Origin: Bacillota bacterium
GTDB taxonomy: Bacteria > Bacillota_I > Bacilli_A > RFN20 > CAG-826
DNA: 5,311 nt
Reading direction: 5' to 3'
Assembly: GCA_030831415.1 (NCBI GenBank)
Contig: JAURLC010000057.1
Location: 1-5,311, forward strand
Shown here piece after piece: positions 1 through 5,103 of this stretch (the stretch's first letter is position 1; every line of letters begins with the position of its first letter). The translations under genes were made by a program, and so were the position numbers. The notes beneath the pieces are model-generated. The model worked only from the letters and a program-made list of their open reading frames with translations, was not told the origin of the DNA and did no database searches.

Positions 1-270
1 TCAGTCCTTGAAGCCATTCGTTACCACACCACAGGAAAAGCAGCCATGGGTCCCTTAGCCCAAATTGTATACGCATCCGATAAAATTGAACCTTTACGCG
101 GATATAATAGTCAACCGCTCATTAATGCCTGTATAACCAACATCGAAACAGGCTTTAAACAAGTTCTTGAAGAAAACATTCGCTTTGTGAAACAGAAAGA
201 CTATAAAATGAATCATCCACTTGTTCAAGCATGCGTCCATTATTATTTAGGAGAACATAATGAAACATAA
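1..270 (+). CDS. yqeK: YqeK-family HD-domain hydrolase (Ap4A hydrolase), 3' end only
   Basis: The last 89 residues of a protein cut by the left edge of the window, read in frame from base 1 to a TAA stop. They match the C-terminal part of YqeK, an HD-superfamily metalloenzyme; characterised Firmicute members split diadenosine tetraphosphate symmetrically into two ADP. What is visible is the motif RYHTTG (residues 7-12 from the edge, with the metal-binding His) and ASDKIEP.R (residues 25-33, with the last metal-ligand Asp at 27), the usual end of the HD core, followed by a helical tail ending NHPLVQACVHYYL. The N-terminal HD motif lies outside the window, so intactness cannot be judged. The last 11 bases overlap rsfS, and yqeK-rsfS is a common Firmicute pair, so the two are probably co-transcribed and translationally coupled. 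Confidence 0.9.
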   Translation, partial: SVLEAIRYHTTGKAAMGPLAQIVYASDKIEPLRGYNSQPLINACITNIETGFKQVLEENIRFVKQKDYKMNHPLVQACVHYYLGEHNET

Positions 271-607
271 ACCCAAAAACTTAGTCGACCAAGTCATTAC
301 CATTCTAGAAGACAAACTCGTTGAAGATATTGTTACCTTTGACGTGCAAGGGAAAAATCCATTAACGGATACTGTGATTCTTGGTTCAGTGAACAATACA
401 CGAAAGATGCAAGCAGTTCTTGATGCCATTCGACAACAAAGTAAAGATCCTAACTTTCCCTTTCGACATGCTGAGGGGCAACCTGAATCGGGTTGGATGC
501 TCATTGATTTAGGGGATGTCATTCTTCATTTATTCTCTCCTGAGATGAGAGCGCAGGTAGAAGTGGAACGAATTCTGACAAGAATCGTTACTCCAAGCAA
601 AAACTAA
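260..607 (+). CDS. rsfS: Ribosomal silencing factor RsfS
   Basis: A complete 115-residue protein of the RsfS/YbeB/Iojap family, close to the usual length. Family members bind ribosomal protein uL14 on the large subunit and block joining of the small subunit, which lowers translation in starvation or stationary phase. Visible family features are the segment LTDTVILGSVNNTRKMQAVLDAI (residues 35-57, where most homologues have TDYFVIATG...), the conserved GW..ID.GDVI.H.F block at residues 78-92, and the Glu/Arg-rich end EVERILTRI. The ATG has a strong Shine-Dalgarno, AGGAG at 249-253, six bases upstream and inside yqeK. The gene overlaps yqeK by 11 bases. Its TAA stop at 605-607 lies only two bases before the dif-like site. 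No strong terminator for this strand is visible directly after it. Confidence 0.95.
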   Translation: MKHKPKNLVDQVITILEDKLVEDIVTFDVQGKNPLTDTVILGSVNNTRKMQAVLDAIRQQSKDPNFPFRHAEGQPESGWMLIDLGDVILHLFSPEMRAQVEVERILTRIVTPSKN

Positions 608-609
608 CA

Positions 610-637
610 ACTTCGCATAATGTATATTATGTAAAGT
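610..637 (+). other. dif: dif chromosome-dimer resolution site (XerC/XerD recombination site)
   Basis: A 28-bp sequence with standard dif layout: left arm ACTTCGCATAA (610-620, XerC side), 6-bp central region TGTATA (621-626), right arm TTATGTAAAGT (627-637, XerD side). The arms are imperfect inverted repeats, identical at 9 of 11 positions. Compared from memory with the E. coli dif site it matches 23 of 28 bases, including an unbroken 19-base core at 614-632. It also matches 23 of 28 bases of the B. subtilis dif site, sharing with it the outer ACTTC and the GTAAA end. In the cell, XerC and XerD cut at the edges of the central region, under FtsK/SpoIIIE-type translocase control, to resolve chromosome dimers at division. 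It sits in the gap between convergent rsfS and deoB, with xerD nearby. An attachment site for a dif-using mobile element is the alternative, but no such element is visible. Confidence 0.9.
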
Positions 638-698
638 AAGAATGAAATCACTCGTTCTCTACGCAATTTATCTTTAATCCAATTATTATTTTAGAATC

Positions 699-725
699 AA
701 AAAAACCTCCCAAGAAGGAGGTTTT
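699..725 (-). terminator. Rho-independent terminator of the deoB operon
   Basis: A perfect 9-bp stem, AAAACCTCC (702-710) with GGAGGTTTT (717-725), closed by a 6-base loop. Read on the minus strand, the GC-rich stem runs directly into seven T residues (complement of A at 699-705), a classic intrinsic terminator 26 bases beyond the deoB stop. Read on the plus strand, the hairpin is the same but only four T residues, which are part of the stem, come before CC. It may therefore also stop yqeK-rsfS transcription, but less efficiently. Confidence 0.9.
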
Positions 726-751
726 CCACATATAGAATTACTAATTATTTA

Positions 752-1939
752 CTAATCTAAAACCTCAACAATAGGTTTTCCGATGTGATGAGAAGGAATA
801 TCAAGCTTAAAATTAGCTAGAATGGTCGCCCCCAAATCGGCAAAAGTTAATCGTTCTTTCAATTGTCTTCCTAATTTAAAGGAAGGACTGTAAAAGATTC
901 CTGGAACCTTTTCACGCGTATGATCGGTTCCTGTATGCGTTGGATCGTTACCATGGTCGGCAGTAATGATTAATAAATCCTCAGCCGTTAATTTAGGAAG
1001 CAAAAGACTAAGTTCTTGATCAAACGTTTCAATCGCTTTGCCATACCCTTTCGGGTTACGTCGATGACCATATTCTGAATCAAATTCTACAAGATTAACG
1101 AAACATAACCCCGTAAAGGAACGATCGATTTCTTGTGAAGTTTTCACCATGCCATCGGAATTGGAAATGGTTTTTTGTGATCTTGAAACCCCTTGTTGGT
1201 TGAAAATATCGGAAATTTTACCTACACAACTCGTTTCAAAGCCATTGTTTTTTAATACATCCAATGTCGTATCCACACCCGGTGACAAAGCATAATCGTG
1301 ACGATTAGGGGTACGTTTAAAGGTTTTTTTACTATCACCAACAAAGGGTCGAGCAATGATCCTTCCTAATAAATATTCAGGACACATACATATCTCCCGT
1401 GCGATTTCACATACGCGATATAACTCTTGAACAGATACAATGGATTCATTCGCTGCGAGTTGAAGGACACTATCCGCAGAGGTATACAAGATGATTTCAC
1501 CCGTTTTGAGATGGTGTTCACCTAATTCTTCAATAATTTGCGTTCCACTGGCAGCAATGTTTCCTACAAAACGATGGCCGCTTTTTTGGGATAATTCATC
1601 GATTAGTGCTTGAGGAAAGCCCGTTTTAGTAAAGGTTTGAAACGGTTCTTTAATTTCTAACCCCATAATCTCCCAATGACCTGTCATCGTGTCCTTGCCC
1701 GCGCTTTTCTCGATTAATGTCGTGACAAAACTTTGGGGGTGCTCACGTTTTGAAGTACCCGGTATGTTGGCTAAATCCGCCAAACCAAGTTGATTTAACG
1801 TAGGAATGTTTAACGACCCACACGCTTGAGCAGTATGTAAAAATGTGTTGGTTCCTTCATCACCAAACGCTTTAGCGTCATGTTGCGCCCCTATTCCAAC
1901 TGAATCCATCACAATTAAAAAAATACGTTTAAATGGCAT
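752..1939 (-). CDS. deoB: Phosphopentomutase
   Basis: A complete 395-residue phosphopentomutase, full length for the Bacillota type. It interconverts ribose 1-phosphate and ribose 5-phosphate (and the deoxyribose forms) in the cytoplasm, linking nucleoside breakdown with the pentose phosphate pathway. It is an alkaline-phosphatase-superfamily enzyme with two Mn ions. Visible are the N-terminal VMDSVGIGA with metal ligand Asp12, KDTMTGHWE with the phospho-acceptor Thr84, the cap-domain signature ARPFVGD...RTPNRHDYA (196-217), and metal ligands Asp287 and His292 (EFDSEYGHRR), Asp328-His329 (TADHGND) and His340 (GTDHTRE). All expected catalytic residues are present. The start is supported by GAGG at 1948-1951, eight bases upstream. 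The gene follows xerD by 21 bases, as in the xerD-deoB pair of B. subtilis, and is the last gene before the terminator. The stop is TAG. Confidence 0.98.
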   Translation of the reverse strand: MPFKRIFLIVMDSVGIGAQHDAKAFGDEGTNTFLHTAQACGSLNIPTLNQLGLADLANIPGTSKREHPQSFVTTLIEKSAGKDTMTGHWEIMGLEIKEPFQTFTKTGFPQALIDELSQKSGHRFVGNIAASGTQIIEELGEHHLKTGEIILYTSADSVLQLAANESIVSVQELYRVCEIAREICMCPEYLLGRIIARPFVGDSKKTFKRTPNRHDYALSPGVDTTLDVLKNNGFETSCVGKISDIFNQQGVSRSQKTISNSDGMVKTSQEIDRSFTGLCFVNLVEFDSEYGHRRNPKGYGKAIETFDQELSLLLPKLTAEDLLIITADHGNDPTHTGTDHTREKVPGIFYSPSFKLGRQLKERLTFADLGATILANFKLDIPSHHIGKPIVEVLD

Positions 1940-1960
1940 GTTTTTTACCTCTTCTTTATT

Positions 1961-2842
1961 TTACTTCTTTTTAGTATACAAATCAAAAGCGCTCAAAATA
2001 CGTTGTGAGGAAAGGTGTGTATAAAGTTGAGTGGTGACAACACTTTCATGACCCAGCATCATTTGTACTGAACGAAGTGATGCGCCAGCTTCTATTAAAT
2101 GTGTAGCAAAAGAATGTCGTAAAGTATGAGGACTTATAGGAACTTGAATGCCGGCTAGTTGTCCATATTCTTTAATACGTTGAAAGAAAAATTGACGTGA
2201 TAATGGAGAACCTCTCTTAGATAAAAAGCAATACGGTGATCGAAAACGTGTGGATTCCTTTATATAATCTAAGTAATCATCCAATGCTTTTAGCGCATAA
2301 TCACTCACGGGTACAAGCCGTGTTTTAGCGCCTTTCCCTGTAATTCGAAACACGCCTTTTTGACGATCAATATCATTCTTTTTTAACGATAATAACTCAG
2401 AAACACGTAACCCAGAACCATACATGACTTCAAGCATTGCCTTATCCCGTAAACCATCCGGTGTGTCTAAACGCGGAACATTTAACAAAGCCTCAATCTC
2501 TTCAATACTTAATGTGGTAGGAATATGAACTGGTAATTTAGGTGGTTTAGCATCAAACCATTCTTGAATATATAATCCTTCCCGTTGTAAAAACAACAAG
2601 AAATTCCTTACCGTTGATAAACGGCGATGAATGGTTTTTGCCGATAATCCTAAACGACTCTGACCTTTAATAAAATCCGCTAAATCATATGGGGATAAAT
2701 CCGTTAATAGGCGTTTGGGGGGAGAAAAACTTTGAGAAAAAATGATTAAATCCAAATGATAGTTTGCCCGAGATGCCGGGCTCAAACCCTTTTCAACTAA
2801 GAGCATATTTTCATATCGATTTACACATTCAAGAAATGTCAT
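1961..2842 (-). CDS. xerD: Site-specific tyrosine recombinase XerD
   Basis: A complete 293-residue tyrosine recombinase. XerD acts with XerC on dif to resolve chromosome dimers. The N-terminal SAM-like DNA-binding domain (about residues 1-100) includes the XerD-type phrase LLVEKGLSPASRANYHLDL. The catalytic domain has the full set of active-site residues: Arg146 (GSGLRVSEL), Lys170 (TGKGAKTR), His239 and Arg242 (HTLRHSFATHL), His265 (MMLGHES) and nucleophile Tyr274 (TTQLYTHLS). The spacing is nearly that of E. coli XerD. VQMMLGHESVVTTQLYTH and the deoB neighbour favour XerD over XerC, although the two are hard to separate by eye. The ATG at 2842 has an in-frame TAA 12 bases upstream and no Shine-Dalgarno, so how it is translated is unclear. 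A start at Met13 is less likely because it would trim the conserved N terminus, and it has no Shine-Dalgarno either. Confidence 0.93.
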   Translation of the reverse strand: MTFLECVNRYENMLLVEKGLSPASRANYHLDLIIFSQSFSPPKRLLTDLSPYDLADFIKGQSRLGLSAKTIHRRLSTVRNFLLFLQREGLYIQEWFDAKPPKLPVHIPTTLSIEEIEALLNVPRLDTPDGLRDKAMLEVMYGSGLRVSELLSLKKNDIDRQKGVFRITGKGAKTRLVPVSDYALKALDDYLDYIKESTRFRSPYCFLSKRGSPLSRQFFFQRIKEYGQLAGIQVPISPHTLRHSFATHLIEAGASLRSVQMMLGHESVVTTQLYTHLSSQRILSAFDLYTKKK

Positions 2843-2896
2843 AATTACTATTTATTTACTAATAAAATGTTAATAAAATACTTTTTGATATGAATA
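2843..2896 (-). repeat. AT-rich xseB-xerD spacer with tandem 9-bp repeat
   Basis: The longest gap inside the minus-strand gene string. It is almost pure A/T and contains two copies of TAATAAAAT (plus-strand reading, 2860-2868 and 2871-2879), one helical turn (11 bases) apart. On the minus strand there is a TTAACA that resembles a -35 box, but no convincing -10 box follows at a good distance. No Shine-Dalgarno precedes xerD. The stretch may be an unstructured translation enhancer, a weak promoter, or nothing functional. Confidence 0.4.
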
Positions 2897-3088
2897 CTAC
2901 TTATTTTGTAGGATTTGTTCAATCTTTAATTCAGCATCTTTGATCGTTTTTTCGATGGTTTTGATGAGACCATTAGCCTCTTCAAATGCTTTTAAATTGG
3001 CTTCTAAGGAAAGCGTACCTTCTTCGAGTTGAGCTACGAGTTCTTCAACTCGTTTCATCATTTTATTTAAATCCATGGGTTCACTCAT
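2897..3088 (-). CDS. xseB: Exodeoxyribonuclease VII small subunit
   Basis: A complete 63-residue protein, slightly short of the usual 70-80. XseB binds XseA, several copies per large subunit, to form exonuclease VII, which degrades single-stranded DNA from both ends. The sequence has the family pattern: a first helix MKRVEELVAQLEEGTLSLEANLKAFEEA (residues 11-38, with the hallmark LE.G.LSLE) and then a charged helix ending in DAELKIEQIL. It begins four bases after the xseA stop, with a strong AGGAG at 3096-3100 seven bases before the ATG, which suggests high translation relative to xseA, consistent with the multi-copy subunit. The TAG stop is followed by a 54-base AT-rich gap before xerD. Confidence 0.95.
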   Translation of the reverse strand: MSEPMDLNKMMKRVEELVAQLEEGTLSLEANLKAFEEANGLIKTIEKTIKDAELKIEQILQNK

Positions 3089-3092
3089 CGTG

Positions 3093-4304
3093 TTACTCCT
3101 TTTTCTTTTTATCTACTATCGTTGAGGTAATCATACCACCTTTAAGCTGGGTCTTAATAGACTGGCCAACCAAGACATCTTCAATCGATCGCACCACTTG
3201 TCCTGAATCATTCGTCACAATGGCATATCCACGTTCAAGAATGTTGGACGGAGATAAGGCCATTAACTTTTCTTTCAAACGTAAAACGTGTTGGGATGTC
3301 GATTCAAAACTCCAAGATATGTATTGATGCATATCACGTTTTAGTTGTTCAACTTTTTGCTTTTGAATATCTAGCGTTGCGTAAGGACTTTTCATGACTG
3401 GATGCTGGGCAAATCGGAGTAACGGTAGTTTGATCCATTCCATCGAACGTCTAATAGCGGAAATGGATTGTTGGCGAAAATGATGAAGGTCTTCAAGCAA
3501 GTCTCTCACGTCGGGGGTAACAAGCTCAACTGCGGCCGTGGGTGTAGAAGCGCGTTTATCTGCCACCAAATCGCATAATGAAGTATTGATTTCATGACCT
3601 ATTGCGGCAATCACAGGAAAAGGAGACGTAGTAAGTATTCGAACGAGACTTTCATCATTAAAGGCAGATAAATCTTCCTCTGAGCCTCCACCTCTTGCCA
3701 AGATGAGTCCATCTGCATTTAAACGAAAAGCAATCCTTAACGCTTCTTTTATCGATTCAACGGCTAATGCCCCTTGTACTTTAGCAGGAATAACCGTTAA
3801 AGAAGCAAGAGGATATCGTCGTTCCATATTAAACGTAATATCTTTTAATGCCGCAGAATCTTGACCGGCGATGACAACAAGATGATGAGGGTAAGCAGGA
3901 AATGGACGTTTACGACTAGGATCAAAAAGACCTTCTTTTAACAGTTTCTCTTTGAGTTGTTGGAGAGCGAGTAATTGATCTCCTTCCCCAAATCGTTGAA
4001 TTTGCCGAGCATTTAACTGAAAACTACCATCTTTAACATAAAGTGTAATTTGTCCTGAAATAAGTACATCATCGCCGTCTTTAGGTAAATAAGAAGGAAA
4101 TTGTTTATATAAAAACATCACGACATTTAATCGTGCATCTTGATCCTTTATTGAAAAATACAAAGCATTAGGATACCGTTTAAAATTGCTAACTTCACCA
4201 CGAATCGTCACCGATTGAAAAAGATCGTGTTCATCAAAGACTTGTTTGGCAAGTGCATTGATCTCGCGAACACTTAAGTAAGGAAGGGTTTGGGATGGGA
4301 TCAT
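3093..4304 (-). CDS. xseA: Exodeoxyribonuclease VII large subunit
   Basis: A complete 403-residue catalytic subunit of exonuclease VII. The N-terminal OB-fold (about 8-105) carries the family start YLSVREINALAK, then GEVSNF and LYFSIKD. The nuclease domain (about 125-265) has ARGGGSEEDLSAFNDE (203-218) and AAIGHEINTSLCDLVADKRASTPTAAVE (233-260). A long helical, coiled-coil region (about 265-350) and the conserved LSPSNILERGYAIV (350-363) close the protein. Of the four residues reported essential in E. coli (D155, R205, H238, D241), the first three align with Asp155, Arg204 and His237, but the fourth aligns with Asn240 (codon AAT at 3585-3587). The segment before Asp155 is also unlike the family: AGQDS in place of TSxTG. 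The ATG overlaps the nusB TGA (ATGA, four bases) and has no Shine-Dalgarno, so it is probably translationally coupled. xseB follows four bases later. Confidence 0.96.
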   Translation of the reverse strand: MIPSQTLPYLSVREINALAKQVFDEHDLFQSVTIRGEVSNFKRYPNALYFSIKDQDARLNVVMFLYKQFPSYLPKDGDDVLISGQITLYVKDGSFQLNARQIQRFGEGDQLLALQQLKEKLLKEGLFDPSRKRPFPAYPHHLVVIAGQDSAALKDITFNMERRYPLASLTVIPAKVQGALAVESIKEALRIAFRLNADGLILARGGGSEEDLSAFNDESLVRILTTSPFPVIAAIGHEINTSLCDLVADKRASTPTAAVELVTPDVRDLLEDLHHFRQQSISAIRRSMEWIKLPLLRFAQHPVMKSPYATLDIQKQKVEQLKRDMHQYISWSFESTSQHVLRLKEKLMALSPSNILERGYAIVTNDSGQVVRSIEDVLVGQSIKTQLKGGMITSTIVDKKKKE

Positions 4305-4723
4305 AAGATTTTATCTAAAATTGCATTGACGAATTTATAATCCCCTTCATCCGCAAATTTTTTGGTTAATTTGACTGCATTATCGATAACTACTTTTTTA
4401 TCAACATCACCCACATAATGAAAATGGGTATACGCTAAAAAGAAAATAGCTTGCGTTAACATATTAAGACGGTCAAATGACCAATTTTTTAAATGCGATG
4501 AGACATGGTCAACAATGACATCATGATGTTTGATTCCTTTAATCATGATTTCTTTGACAAATAAATCGACTTCATCATATTCACAATCAAAAAAATTCGT
4601 CATTAATTGTTGTAAATCGAGTGTTTCATCCACCTTCAAGCGTAATAATGCATTATAAAGGAGCGTCATGGATGCTTCTTGAGCTTTATTGCGTGTTAAA
4701 ACTACGGGTTGAGTCGCATTCAT
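4301..4723 (-). CDS. nusB: Transcription antitermination factor NusB
   Basis: A complete 140-residue all-helical NusB. With S10 (NusE) it binds boxA RNA in rRNA leaders and helps RNA polymerase read through terminators. Seen are RNKAQEASMTLLYNALL at residues 11-27 (family RxxAxxxAxQxLY), the central WSFDRLNMLTQAIFFLAYTH (81-100) and the signature KKVVIDNAVKLTKKFADEGDYKFVNAILDKIL at the end, matching KVxINEAVELAKxYxxExSxKFVNGVLD. The Shine-Dalgarno is weak (AGG at 4730-4732, seven bases before ATG). The gene starts 12 bases after the Asp23-family stop and overlaps xseA by four bases. Pairing with a yqhY-like gene and xseA is the usual Bacillota layout, but the folD gene that lies between nusB and xseA in B. 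subtilis is absent. Confidence 0.95.
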   Translation of the reverse strand: MNATQPVVLTRNKAQEASMTLLYNALLRLKVDETLDLQQLMTNFFDCEYDEVDLFVKEIMIKGIKHHDVIVDHVSSHLKNWSFDRLNMLTQAIFFLAYTHFHYVGDVDKKVVIDNAVKLTKKFADEGDYKFVNAILDKIL

Positions 4724-4735
4724 AAAAAACCTAAA

Positions 4736-5068
4736 TTATGCCGTCACGTTCACCACTTTTACGTGGATTTGAAATGGAACCATTTCGGTAAAGGCGGTTA
4801 AACTCGATGCTATTTCGTCTTGAATCGCTAAACATATCGCATTAATTTGACTCGCCTTGGAAATCGTTACCGACACCGCAACAGAAACAAGTCCTTTAGA
4901 AATTTTGATGCTGATGGGTTTGAAAACTTGAAATTTTGATGAACCCGATGATACTTTTGCTCCACGAACTTTATTCGTTGCTTGCTCAGCTATTTGGTAA
5001 AACACAAAATTCGAGATCGCAAGCGTTCCGGTTTTTGCATAATGATTTAGGTAAACGTATTGTGCCAT
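4736..5068 (-). CDS. yqhY: Asp23/Gls24-family protein (YqhY-like)
   Basis: A complete 110-residue protein with the Asp23/Gls24 (DUF322) pattern. GTLAISNFVFYQIAEQATNKVRGAK (residues 14-38) matches the G.I.I...V...IA..A...V.G. start, then come alternating beta residues (SIKISKGLVSVAVSVTIS, 53-70), INAICLAIQDEIASSLTAFTEM (75-96) and a final VKVVNV strand. Asp23 family members are small cytosolic proteins tied to envelope stress or lipid metabolism; B. subtilis YqhY, beside nusB, has been linked genetically to acetyl-CoA carboxylase. No acc genes are seen here. Family and position support YqhY, but the exact biochemical role is unknown. The start is well constrained: an in-frame TAA lies six bases upstream and no alternative start codon occurs nearby. 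There is no usable Shine-Dalgarno, yet an extended -10 promoter abuts the ATG. Confidence 0.85.
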   Translation of the reverse strand: MAQYVYLNHYAKTGTLAISNFVFYQIAEQATNKVRGAKVSSGSSKFQVFKPISIKISKGLVSVAVSVTISKASQINAICLAIQDEIASSLTAFTEMVPFQIHVKVVNVTA

Positions 5069-5103
5069 AAATTAAGTATAGCAAACCTAACGGTTATTGG
5101 CAG
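5069..5103 (-). promoter_or_regulatory. Extended -10 promoter for yqhY-nusB-xseAB-xerD-deoB, possibly leaderless
   Basis: On the minus strand, TATACT (5075-5080; five of six bases of TATAAT) is preceded by TGC (5081-5083), an extended -10 element. CTGCCA (5098-5103; four of six of TTGACA) sits 17 bases upstream as a possible -35 box inside the end of tkt. Exactly six bases, TAATTT, separate TATACT from the yqhY ATG. A start at the usual distance would therefore fall on or within a base or two of the A of ATG and give an mRNA with no leader. This fits the absence of a Shine-Dalgarno. It is a pattern match only; readthrough from tkt may also feed the operon. Confidence 0.5.

Noticed and set aside
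247..522. 91-residue minus-strand open frame opposite rsfS
   Set aside because: Shadow of rsfS; the sense strand has clear family homology and a ribosome site.
616..631. Short hairpin CATAAT-GTAT-ATTATG read as a possible rsfS terminator
   Set aside because: It is the inverted-repeat core of the dif site, AT-rich, with no T tract after it.
639..658. Hairpin of 7 bp (one G-U pair) between dif and the terminator
   Set aside because: Weak stem and no following T tract; no support for a function.
790..797. GAGAAGGA, one base off the B. subtilis SpoIIIE-orienting octamer GAGAAGGG
   Set aside because: It is inexact, a single copy, and would point away from dif on this side, so it is not evidence for translocase guidance.
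2843..2880. Promoter for xerD with TTAACA as -35
   Set aside because: No good -10 at 16-18 bases (best is TAGTAA or AGTAAT), and in such A/T-rich DNA partial matches are expected by chance.
2986..3327. 113-residue plus-strand open frame across the xseA-xseB junction
   Set aside because: Antisense to two well-recognised genes; the translation looks like no known family.
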